From Rotaria sp. Silwood1 (lineage: Eukaryota; Rotifera; Eurotatoria; Philodinida; Philodinidae), in contig CAJNOP010000011.1 of NCBI GenBank assembly GCA_905250075.1, positions 1,052,769 to 1,116,768 on the forward strand: a stretch of 64,000 nt of DNA, given 5' to 3'. The notes below the pieces were generated by a model that worked only from the letters and a program-made list of their open reading frames with translations, did not search any database and was not told where the DNA came from. This document shows, piece by piece, positions 51,301 to 62,347 of this stretch (positions are counted from its first letter, which is position 1; each line of letters begins with the position of its first letter). Made by a program: the position numbers and the translations under genes.

Positions 51301-54299
51301 TTAACAAAAAAAAAAGTACTTTTTGAATATCATCAACTTTGATTAATTAATGCTTATAGAATAATTTGAACTTTTAACGTTTAAATACATTGTTAGAAAG
51401 ACCGTTGAAAACTACACAAAAGTGCATATTATTTGTGTCAAAATGATTCATTTTAGTGAGATAGTAGAATTTTCTTGAGCAAACATCAGAATAACTATCG
51501 TCAATGCAAGGCAGTCTTCCATTGCCACAGTGATTTCAGTTTGACAAACTTGTCTTACCGAAAAAAAAACGAACTAAGATATCCTTGAAGTCGTTCATGA
51601 AAACTAATATCGTTGTAGTGATGAAAAAGCGCATTACATTAAAAAGAGTTTCTTCTTATTTGAAAGTATGAAGTTTGCTGTATAGAATACAATCAGCCGT
51701 AAGGTTTGAAATTGCCTAATGAAGTACAACCGTACTAAAAAATAGTACAGCATAGTAGCCAAACTTGCTAACATGTTTACTGTATTACCAAAACGAATCA
51801 TTTAGACATAAATAATTTGCATTTTTGTTCAGTTTTCAACACTGTTTCGAATGATACGTTTAAATATTTAAAGTTAAAATAAAACTTTTTCTATAACTGT
51901 TAATTAATAATAAATATGTATAATTATTATCAATTAATTAAGATTAATGATATTCAAAAAGTACTCTTTACCTAAATAGAGTCCATGCAAAGCTACATTC
52001 AATGAAATATTACACAGTTTTTAGTAATTCTTGAATAGAGAAAAATTTTGTTGACTGATGAAGCACGACTCATGCAATAAAAACAAAAATAAATGAACTT
52101 AAAAAGTATTGATTCATACTTTAATTCTTCTGCTATCAAAACGATTTCAACAACATTTTCTCTATCAGTTTATTCAACAGTTTAAGAAATTTTTTTTTTT
52201 TTTCTATTTCGAAGATTCATCATTATTGAAATCAAAATCAAGTAATAATACTGATATTAATGATATTTCTGACATGACAACAACATCATCATCTTCATCT
52301 AAAAAATCGATGGTTGTTTCTATTAATGGTGGATTTGAATTACAAAATGAAGATGATTATATAGCCAAAGATTCAACAGAACGACGTCGACATAACTCTG
52401 ATGATGATGATGATGATGTCGATGATAATGATAAAAATAAAAAAACTTCGACAGAAAATACAAAACTTAAATTTTTACCAACACCACCAACAGAAGCAAA
52501 ACAACCACAAGATCCATTTAAATCCCCAACACCTAGTCGTTCTTATCCATCATCGACTAGACCTAAATCATCTGATAGTGGAAAACGAACTATTAATTCA
52601 AATAGTACAATATCAAAATCAGTGTCTGATAACAAAAATAAAGCGGCAACGAATAATGAACAAAGAGCCAAAAGGTATCAAAAATGAATCTATATATATA
52701 TAAATATTTATGGATGGTGTCATCATTTTTTTTCGTTCTAGCGCTGGCGTTTCAAGGTCTTTAGTACCATTGAATAATGCGTAAGTATAATTTTCTTTTA
52801 TATTTCTGTTTATTTTACAATTATATTTATAAAAACAAAGAACACCAGTTGATCGTAAATATGAAGAACGTTGTCAAAAAGCAGCTGAAAAAAAACGAGC
52901 CGAATTACAAGAAGAAAGTCGTAAGAAAAAAGAAGTAAGATAAACAAAACTATTTATCAAGTTTTCCTTTTTTTGATAAATTCTCAAAAATAAACTGAGA
53001 AAAAGACGATGTCTGAAAATCTTAGACTTCACTTGAAGTAATTTGTCACTTTTAGCTTCATATATTACCCATAAGTAATAGATCTGTAGACTAGCAACAA
53101 TTCAAGATGATATGAATTTATGTTCTGATTTGACTGAGATACAGAAGTTTTACGATAGCCTTCCTGTAGAATGCTAGTTATCCAGCACAACTATATTTTC
53201 GAATTTTAATATAAAACTTTGCACACATTGAAACTGCGGTTAGTATAGCTTGATTTTATAGAACGTGAATATTTTGAAAACTCCAATCTCAATTATACTA
53301 CTACATGGAATAGTTCTGAACTTTTTGGTACATGCTAGTCTAGTGGTATTTTCGATATGTGCAAAATTTCATCTCAAAATTTGAGCCGATGACTGTTTTG
53401 AATAACTAGCATTCTACAGAAAAATTTCTCTATCGCAGTCAAATCATAACATGAATCTATATCATCTTGAACTGCTCTTAATCTACAGACCTGCTATTTA
53501 TGAGCAAAATAGGTGCCCAAAAGCGACGAATCACTTGAACAATTCATTTAAAAATAATCAAAATAACCGATAGTCGTAGTATTGAAAATAAAAAAAAATC
53601 ATCTGTTTTGCCTGAATTATAACTAAGAATTTGATATAAAATTTATTCGAGAGTAATATTTTAACTATAGGCTGAAGAGAAACGAAAAATTGAATTAGCC
53701 GAAGCACAAAAAAGATTTCAAGAATGGGTACGAGAGAAAGATGCCGAACGTAAAAGACTCAATGAAGAAAAACGTATGGAAAACGAAGAACGAGAGGTAA
53801 AAATGACTCATGTCATAACACAATTTTGTTTATATTTGGTATAAATTATTCTTTTTTCTAAGGCTCGTCGAGTAAAATGTGAAAAAGAATTAGAAGAATT
53901 ACGAGAAAAAAAATATAAAGATTGGATTCAACGTAAAAATCGAGAAGTAATGATAACAAATGAATTTAAAAAATTACAAACTGAAGATGATGAAGCAATG
54001 GCATCTGGTGGATCATCTTCATCGATTCATAATGCTAATCGTCGAAGCGATCACCGAGCATTTCAACGGTAAAATTTCTTCAATTTGTTTAATATTCAGA
54101 CAAAAAAAATGAATTCGTTGTTTTTATTTCTATTATATATATATACAGTTGGCTTCGTCGCAAATATGAACAATCCAAAGAAGAAAAACGACAATTACGT
54201 CTTGAAGCTCGACGTTTACGTCGTCTTCAACGACGTTCAATAAAACGGTTTCGACTTCAACAAGATCTTCAATTGGCTAAATCATTCGGATATTCATGA
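48324..54299 (+). CDS. CCDC181: Coiled-coil domain-containing protein 181
   Basis: Nine exons (48324-48468, 48536-48691, 48771-49202, 52215-52674, 52742-52780, 52841-52934, 53671-53796, 53863-54068, 54149-54299) encode 602 residues. CCDC181 is a microtubule-associated protein of motile cilia and sperm flagella that binds HOOK1 in mouse. The first 380 residues are disordered and acidic/Ser-rich, with MVVSINGGFELQNEDD resembling the family's short FEL motif. The C-terminal 200 are charged coiled coil: EERCQKAAEKKRAELQEES, EAQKRFQEWVREKDAERKR, then AFQRWLRRKYEQSKEEKRQ and RLEARRLRRLQ. The repeated F/A-x-W-(L/V)-(R/K)-(R/K)-K pattern and the QLRLEA end are the family signature. Intron 3 is 3 kb and holds a foldback; intron 6 holds another. 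The exon 6 acceptor was chosen because the other nearby AG creates a stop. Confidence 0.86.
49511..50980. repeat. 1.47-kb foldback with arms of about 700 bp (foldback D)
   Basis: The left arm (about 49511-50264) returns as reverse complement in the right arm (about 50338-50980). Many blocks match in order: GTTAAGAGAGCA, TAATGCAT-GATGT, AAAAGTTAGT, TTATGAGAAAA with CAGTAAAAA, GATGAATCTAAAAT, GGATTCAGAATTCGAGAG, GTAAACTTTTATT, TACCTTC-GGG-GAAATG, and CTACATTGAATTAAAT near the centre. Identity looks near 85 percent in the inner half and lower outside. It lies wholly in CCDC181 intron 3 and has no ORF of note. Confidence 0.88.
53033..53537. repeat. Near loop-less 0.5-kb palindrome in an intron (foldback E)
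   Basis: The halves are imperfect reverse complements centred near 53285. Matching inverted blocks include TCTGTAGA, TTCAAGATGATAT-GATT-ATGTT-TGATTTGACTG, CTGTAGAATGCTAGTTAT, and TTTTGCACA-AT. The structure fills most of CCDC181 intron 6 (52935-53670), so the pre-mRNA would carry a hairpin of about 240 bp per arm. Confidence 0.85.
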
Positions 54300-56147
54300 T
54301 TTCTTTTATGCACTCTTTTTATTTCTTAAAAGAAAAAAAAAACAAATTTATCTATTTTTGTCTTCTTCAATGTCTCTTGTATACATTAGAAAAGATGAAT
54401 GTTTTATTATTTTCTTGTATATTTTTATGATATTCTAGGACACAGACGATGTTATCATTAGTACAAACACACACACATACACTCAGATATATCAGTGAAA
54501 GAGGCAAAAAAACCACATCGTCATATAGTCATTTGCGTTTACTAATAAACGCATAGAGCGGAACGTTAAAAAGAAAAACGAAGAGAAAATGCAGCGAAAT
54601 TCTATTATGACCCTTTTTTGTGTATTATCATCTACCTTTTTTTTTTCTTTCACTAAGAAACAACATACAAATGAAAAAAGAAAGGAGGGATAGTACAAAT
54701 ATTTCAATAATGTAATCCAACGTTCATTTGAATACCAATCTATGCTCGTGTTTGAATATATTTTCTCTATAGCGAAAAATCTTAATGTTGATCAACGATT
54801 TGTCATACGTAGAATTTTTAAATACTAAAAGGAAAATTATTTTACACGTCAAGGTAATTGTATAAATCAATATCTATCGATTCGATGTCAAGATATCATG
54901 TTATCACATTTTTCAAACGGCGATTAAAAGAAGAGGTTGTACATAACTGTATTGCTATTATCATAATATTGAATGTAATGAAAATTATCGAAAAATTTGA
55001 TTATATTCTCAATTTTTCTCATATTCTTCTGATTTTTTTTTTCTTTTTCTCTCATGATTTTTCATAAATTTATAAATAAGCATGTTCAAAACTTAAACAT
55101 AATGATAAAAAGACGTTACGAAATAGTCATAATAAAGTACTAAATAAACAAATGATAGACTTGTTTTTTTATTTGTATAAATATTGAATTTTAATTAAAA
55201 TGATTCATAATTATTTTCAAAAACGTTGAAATAAACAATAATATGTATTTCAAACATTACTTCGTTGAACCAAAACAAAAATAAATCATTAATTAGTTGT
55301 TGAAAAAACTACTATTAAATTTTTTTCATTTTTCTTCCTTACTCTTTTCGGTTACTGTATATTACACATCATTTGAAGGTCAACATAGTTTACATATACG
55401 AAATATATTTTTGTCACATTCTTATTTTTATGACAGACTTAATTAATGTCTTGATCGTCATCGATTTTATACGTCAAAGCTGAGCTATATATATGTATAC
55501 ATATATATATATGTTAAAGAGAAAACAAAAACTGACGTACTTTTACTCAAAGATTCAAGGTTCCTTTTTTTGTTCTTAATTAACTGTATGATTTTGTTTT
55601 GTTAAATTCAGATACTCCTATGTAAGAGATAGAAAAAAAAAATGTACGTATGATTATTAGATATCTTACTCATTTTTATTATGTATTATTCAAACTTATA
55701 TTCATATTATTTTTATAAATAAGAAAATATTTTGTTATTCATGGATTCTATTGTATTACAAATTAGAAAATACATTCTTATTCAAATTATGTTGTTTTTT
55801 TGTTTGTTATAATGCTTAATTTCGTTATTGATATAAGTATCAAAATATTTTTTTTAGTTGACGTATTCGAAAAAAGTTAAATAAAATGGACAGCCTTATT
55901 GCATATTGCTATCTATTTTTCGTACTTCATGTTTGGATTCATGTTTTGTAAACACTTTAAACGATGTAAGAAAAAGACCAAGGTTATTCTTTTTCGTTTA
56001 TACATTGTTTTTTTTCTATATTTTTTACTAATAATACTAATTTCACTATTCGTAATATCAACAAAATAATCATCATTTTTAATAAGCATATACAACACAA
56101 AATCATCATATTGTAGATAGAAATCATAATCAACTTCTGTGATAAAT
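54300..56147. other. Intergenic region between CCDC181 and the aminotransferase gene
   Basis: 1.85 kb of AT-rich DNA with a TA/ATGTAT microsatellite near 55485-55512 and several T runs. It must contain the CCDC181 3' end and the aminotransferase promoter. No exon or RNA gene is recognised. Confidence 0.5.
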
Positions 56148-56262
56148 ATGTTTCCATATGCACCTACGCCGGTATGTTAATAAATATAATACAAGAAAAT
56201 TTTTGATAAAAAATTTTTTTATTATATGCAGATATTTACGATGCATCCGCAACATCGTCATC

Positions 56263-56311
<49 letters not shown>

Positions 56312-59300
56312 GCAACAACAGCAAGCAATGTATGCTCAACAAAGACAACAACATGCTAATATGTTGTTTTACCAAATAAATCAAATACGTTCCATGCAAC
56401 CTAATTATACAAATCCTGCACTTACATCTGCCAGATTTATGCAACAGTCAATGGAACAACAAAAACAACAGCAACAATATCGAACTGATCAATTAGTACC
56501 ACAATCTTCACCACCAGTAACAACTCCTGTTCAACAAAAACAACAACAAATTCAACGTTCTAGTCCAATGAGTATAATGCCAATAGGTTCACCAAATTCA
56601 TGGATCGATAGTAGTTTATTACAAAATGCAGAATTGTTTCGACCCATCATTCGTACAGCATCCAATACAAAGCTCGATATTGTATCTTATATTAACTCAA
56701 ATAATAGTGTCGGAAGTACTACTTCCATACCGTCAATAGTCATGCCATTTGAATCACCTAAACAAAGTCGTCATCATCGTTCAAAGCGTCGATCGTCATT
56801 AGGCAATCATCGTCGACGTCAACGACTTCATAGTGGATCAAGCTGTTATGAATCTGATTTAGCAGAGTTTTTAAGTCAAGATGATGATGATTTTGAGGTA
56901 AGAAAATATATTTATTTGACAAAAATTATTCATAGCGCTTTTTGTCAAGGAAAAAAAAAGAAATTTTAATATGAATATCGATTCAATATTTTCCTTTTTT
57001 TTTTCGAATCGATTTTCTAATTGAAATTTTTCTTTTTATCTTGATCAAAATGCAACGTCTGTAATCAATGCTACTCTCAATATTTATTTATAAGATTATC
57101 AATATATATAAACGAAATTTTTTTTTATTATTTATTAGTGGCGTTCAGCAACTTCAAAGGCATTGACATCAATGTCACCACCATCAAAAAGGCGATCAAG
57201 TTCAGCAGGTCGATCAAATTTCTTGAACAATGAACAAATTTCAAATAATATATATCGATCATCATTGAATAATAATGGTTCTTTTCCCGCTAATGATCAA
57301 GTTGTTGAATTGAATACAAATCATAATTCATCACCAAAACATCATAATAATAGTCCTTCTCCATTTAAACTTATTCAATATATTGAACACAATATTATTG
57401 GTAAAGATTATATTTTTCAAGGGCCATGGGGTGTAAGACGAAGTAAGCCATCGTATTTTTCATTCTATTTATAGTTAATTTGTTTTATTTTTATATAGTG
57501 ATCTATTGCGATTATACTGCATCTGGTCGACCATTACAATTTATCGAAAATTATATCAAAACACATGTACTACCTTTGTAAGTGAATTAGATTCTATTTT
57601 TATAATTATTATATTTACGTCTTTAAATAGATATGGTAATACACATAGTGAAACAAGTTTATGTGCTCAACAATCAACAAAATTTCGTGAAGAAGCTCGT
57701 GATATTATTAAAAAATCAGTTAATGCTAATGAACATGATGTTTTATTATTTACTGGTAATGGTTCAACAGGTGCTATTCATACACTTGTTGATACTTTTG
57801 ATCTTCATGAGGAACATATTCGACGAAATACAGTTGTTATTATTAGTGCATTTGAACATCATAGTAATATTTTACCATGGAGAGAAAAAGATGTAGAAGT
57901 AAGATAATAAATTTGATTTAATATATTTTTATTTATTTATTTATTTATTTAATTTTTTTTTCAAAGATGGTTCGAATACCGACAACACAACAAGGTGTAT
58001 TTGATATAGAAGTATTAGAAGGATATTTACGATATTATTCACAATTAAATAAACGTATTCTTTGTTCATTCAATGCTGCCAGTAATATCTCTGGTATTCT
58101 AACTGATGTTGATTCTATATCAGCACTTGTTCATTCATTTTCTGGTTTGGTTTTTTGGGATTATGCAACAGCTGCACCATATGTTAAAATTAATATGAAT
58201 CCATCAGCTATAGCTTATAAAGATGCTATATTTATATCTACACATAAATTTGTTGGTGGACCGAGTACACCTGGTAAGTGAATAAAAAAACAACTTTATT
58301 TTATTTTATTTTTTGATATCTTATATTTCGTTGATTTCATGTGTTCTTTTTAGGCATATTAATTGCTAAGAAACATTTATTTAGTTTAAAACCTCCTAAA
58401 GCATGTGGTGGTGGAACAGTTAATTTTGTTACTCGTACATGTCGTGAATATAATTATGATATTGAAACTCGTGAAGAAGGTGGTACACCAGATGTAATTG
58501 GTTGTATACGAGCTGGTCTTGTTTTTCAATTGAAAGATTCAATTGATTCAAATTATATGCAAATGCGTGAAGATGCATTAGTTAAACGATTCTATCGACA
58601 TTTTAAAAAAACAAAAACATTAATTCTACTTGGTTCACAAACAGCTCCACGTTTACCAATATTTTCATTTCTTATCTATGTTCCTAGTATATGCAAATAT
58701 TTACATCATAATTTTGTTTGTCTTTTATTAAATGATTTATTTGGTATACAAGTTCGATCAGGTTGTGCTTGTGCTGGACCATATGCACTTGATTTATTAA
58801 ATGTTGATGATGCAAAAACAGATATTTATTGTTTGTTTATGACCGAAGATGTTGAGTAAGTTGTTTAAATTTTATACTATGAAATCAAAACAAAAACTTA
58901 TTTTCTTATTTTCAGACTTCGAGAAAAAGATCAAGTTGTTCGAACGATGATGATGAAGTAAATAGAAAATTTTTAATTCATTTTAATTTTGTTTTTTTTT
59001 TTTGATTTTCAGACCGGGTTTTACACGCCTTAATTTATCATATTTTGCTAATGATGATGATATTGAATATGTTCTTAAAGCTGTTCAATTTGTTGCTACA
59101 CACGGATGGAAATTTCTACCACTAGTTAATCACGGAAACAAATTTTTTTAATATAGACATACATATATAAAAATATTTTTTTGTCTGTTTAGTATACTTA
59201 TAATCCAGTTACAGCTGGATGGACTCATCGTAGTGGTTTTCAATTAGCTCAAACAAGTCTTGAAGAGATAACATACAGATCTGGTAAAATGCAATATTAT

Positions 59301-59841
59301 CGTAATAAAAAAGAATCATTATCGTCACGTGATGGAAAAATTCTCTCAGTAAAAAAAAAAAAAAAGAATATAATTTGAATAAAAGCAAAGAGAATTTTTT
59401 AATTTTATTTGTGATTTTAATTTTTTGAAGGATCCATTTCGTGAAGCAAAATTACTTGCTTCTAATGCTGTACATCGTGCAATTGATTCCATTGATTATA
59501 CATCTGATCCACCATTAAATGTTCCAGACAAATATAAACATTTAATTTGGTTTGCATTACCTATTAATATTGCTTTAATGATGATTAAACAAAAAGACAA
59601 TGTAGAAAAAAAACATTGCAATATTGATTCAATTCCATTTATACCATTAGATGCCAAGGTTAATTTAAGAGAAAGATGATTTTTGTTTTATTCTACGTAT
59701 TCTTAATTGTTTTTTTTTTTGTGTTTTTGTTTATAGAAAAGACTTGTTGATTTAGCTAATACAAATGATTTATCGAATGGCAATCAAAATCGAAAGACAC
59801 ATCATTCAATTCATAATTCATCATCATCTCGTATTCGATAA
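56148..59841 (+). CDS. Class V aminotransferase (cysteine-desulfurase-like) with polyglutamine N-terminal extension
   Basis: Twelve exons (56148-56171, 56232-56897, 57139-57442, 57499-57577, 57631-57898, 57967-58273, 58354-58855, 58916-58957, 59013-59124, 59193-59348, 59431-59658, 59737-59841) encode 930 residues. The first 300 are disordered: 21 Gln (about 19-39), more Gln, then a basic stretch (RRSSLGNHRRRQRLHSG) and poly-Asp. The enzyme domain starts near 305 (LIQYIEHNIIG, FQGPWGV, IYCDYTASGRPL). PLP contacts include FTGNGSTGAIH, SAFEHHSNILPWR, Asp512 in FWDYAT and the Schiff-base Lys541 in STHKFVGGPSTPG. VRSGCACAGPY (Cys687/689) aligns with the cysteine-desulfurase active loop region. The substrate is unknown. 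The first exon has only eight codons (MFPYAPTP); an initiation further in would drop part of the extension. Confidence 0.86.
56262..56324 (+). repeat. CAA/CAG trinucleotide repeat coding polyglutamine
   Basis: About 21 uninterrupted Gln codons, mostly CAA with two CAG near the end, in the second exon of the aminotransferase gene. In other frames it reads as poly-Asn or poly-Leu, which explains the long frames on both strands here. Confidence 0.95.
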
Positions 59842-60479
59842 AAGAGGAAGATATAAGATTATACAAAAGAAATAAACTGCAATCTTCCTTTTTTTTTTTG
59901 ATAATTATTATTATTATTATTACTATTATTATTAATATTTATAACAGTGCTTTTTGTAATATGTGTTTACATATTTGCCTATCGATTTCTTTTTTTAGCA
60001 TGTAAATATATACATATATATATATTTTTTTCATTTACATCGGTAAAAAAATAATATTACTTTCTATTTTAAAATACAATCAAACAGCACGTATAAGTAA
60101 TTAATGTGTCAAGGTTTTTTATTTTGATTTCGTATCATTTTTTTTTAAATGTATCCAAACAAGACAAAGAATAAAAACATTCTTTGGTTAAATAATAAAA
60201 CATGTAAATAGGTAGGAGGATGAGCAGGGCTCTTGCATTAAATATTGACATTTTTCTTTTATTTCAAAACAAGGACAAATATATCTATTATATACATATC
60301 GTAGTATATTTGCAGTAGAAAAATAACAACAAAAAAAAAACATTGATTCATTGTTGTAACAATCATCAAATCCATGCTTGTCATAAATTATTAACTAGAG
60401 GCTTTACGAATAATCGTTATATTATACTAATGTAAAATGGATTGTGATTAAAAGAGAAAGAGAAAAAAAAAAAGAGCCA
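59842..60479. other. Intergenic spacer
   Basis: AT-rich sequence holding the aminotransferase 3' untranslated region and the next promoter; a short ATT/ATA repeat near 59905-59945 and a TA-rich run near 60005-60025. No gene seen. Confidence 0.55.
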
Positions 60480-61904
60480 ATGTTATTTCAAATTTGTTTT
60501 ATTATTTCGTTTTTAACAACAAATTGTGCTCTACAACTTAATTTTTATACATCTGTTGGACAAGTTCGACAAGAAATTTCGTTAAAAGATGGATGTTTTC
60601 AAACATATTTTACTGATCAAGAATATAATGCTATTATACCGTGAGTTTGAATAGATGGTTTTTCGATCAAATTTTAATGATCTATTTATATTCATTAGAG
60701 GAACAATTGATTTTCCTGGTCAAAGAATAATTGAACAAGATTTATACAATTCAAATGAAGAATTACGTAATACTGATATTTATATTCGTTTAAATAAATA
60801 TCAAAATTATCAAATATCAAAAGCAAAATTAATTGATCCTTATTCATTATTAGTTAAACATGATTCATCACGGTATCTTTTTGTATCACGCGATGAAATT
60901 GAATTTGATAAAGATCCATTAATGGATGGAATGATCTTATCTGTTCAATTATATAATTCAACTATAAAGAAAACTAATATGACTTATATAACTCGTGGTC
61001 TTTTGTGGACACCAAGATATGAAGTTAGCATTATTGATGATCAATGTAAAATTTTATTTTCTTATATATCATCGATCTACGCATTCTTTTTTTTGTTCTA
61101 GCTGCTACTCTTCGAGCTCTAGCCGATATTAATAATGAACATAATCGTATCTACGAAATTACAAATAGTCAATTGATTACTGGTAGTGTTCCACTACTTT
61201 CAGGTTCTGTACGAGCTCCAGCTTCAATGGATAAAGAACGTGTAGAATATATGGAAGCTGCTATGAGTGATACACATTCATCAATATCATCTACAGCAGA
61301 TTCAACAAATTTTGGTAGTTATTCATATAATATAACACGTGAATTTTATCTTCTACCAAAATCTATTAAAACATTTCCATTTCTATCAGTTATGATATCA
61401 TTTAATTATACACTTGAAACAGCAATATATCTATCAAATGGTGTTAGTTCTGGTCTATTTCAACGTACATTTATTATCAGACCATCAGAATTTTTACCAG
61501 CTGGTACAATAACATTTTATTTAGCAACAACAGGTATCACTTTAGGTCAAGGTCGTTTAGTAGATACACCAAAACAAAATGAACAAAAAATAAGTGTAGG
61601 GAATGATCCTGATGTTAAATTTAATATAATTAGTATTATAACAGCTACTCGACAAACACCAACATATGGACAAGATGTCAATGTAAATGTAACTATTTCA
61701 AATCGCAAAGATAAACAAATTGTATCAGTTAAATTAACTATTAATAGTGGATATCGTAATACAACATTAATAATAAAAAATCGATCATCATCCAATATAA
61801 CAATTACTCAAGATCCAAATAATAGATCAATATTAATTATTCAAGCTATAATTCAAGCAAATCAAGATGAAAAATTTGCATTTTCTCTTAAACAATCGAA
61901 TTAA
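60480..61904 (+). CDS. Secreted DUF4139-like protein
   Basis: Three exons (60480-60640, 60699-61045, 61102-61904) encode 436 residues. The ATG at 60480 begins a signal peptide (MLFQICFIISFLTTNCA), so the protein enters the secretory pathway. GLLWTPRYEVSIIDD, then ALADINNE and SQLITGSVPLL, resemble the start of a DUF4139 domain, which has a conserved W-P-Y strand followed by an A-x-I-x-N strand. FYLLPKSIKTFPFLSV and ATTGITLGQGRLVDT correspond to later strands. The C-terminus (VSVKLTINSGYRN) also fits. DUF4139 proteins are of unknown function in animals. Many N-glycosylation sequons (NNTT-type) fit an extracellular product. There is no membrane anchor. The assignment rests on pattern, so treat it as tentative; the gene itself is solid. 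Confidence 0.6.
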
Positions 61905-62020
61905 ACCTTTTGTTTAGAAAAAAGAATTGTAATCAGTTTGAATAAATTGCAAATTTGACTGTATGTAAAAGAAGAAATTCAGTAAAAGCAAATAAATAAT
62001 TGTGAACTGTTTATTGTTAA

Positions 62021-62343
62021 CCCTTTGAGGGCGCATTTTTTTTTCAATCGAAAAATGGTTCTTCAATCAATCTGTTGTATTTGTCTTAAAATGATCAGAT
62101 AAAAACCTGATGATAATGCATCGAGAGAAGAGAGGGAGAAATCATGCGTCAGTATGTAGTAGCAAAAAGAAAAGAGGACATCTAAGAAGGATCTATATGA
62201 CAGGAAGAAAGAGAGAAAAAACCTGCATGAGATGGCAGATAGGTGACCTATTTACCTTAAAGAATGTAACAGTTTAATGTAGAGCAAACATTTTCTGTTC
62301 TGAAAGATAGGTGGGACAAATATGTCTCACCGTCCTCAAAGGG
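62021..62343. mobile_element. piggyBac-like MITE flanked by TTAA
   Basis: The left end reads TTAA then CCCTTTGAGGGCG, and the right end reads CGTCCTCAAAGGG then TTAA (TTAA at 62017-62020 and 62344-62347). The inverted repeats match over at least 10 bp, and 12 of 13 bp with one mismatch. A TTAA target duplication with CCC-starting ends is typical of the piggyBac superfamily. The 323-bp body has no transposase and differs in composition from its surroundings (A/G-rich middle). Confidence 0.85.
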
Positions 62344-62347
62344 TTAA

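Noticed and set aside
52401-52703. 100-codon plus-strand frame
   Set aside because: A +1 shadow of CCDC181 exon 4, starting in the poly-Asp codons.
56130-56444. Poly-Leu frame on the minus strand and poly-Asn frame on the plus strand
   Set aside because: Both are other-frame readings of the CAA repeat that codes the polyglutamine tract.
61547-61795. 82-codon minus-strand frame
   Set aside because: Antisense shadow of exon 3 of the DUF4139-like gene.
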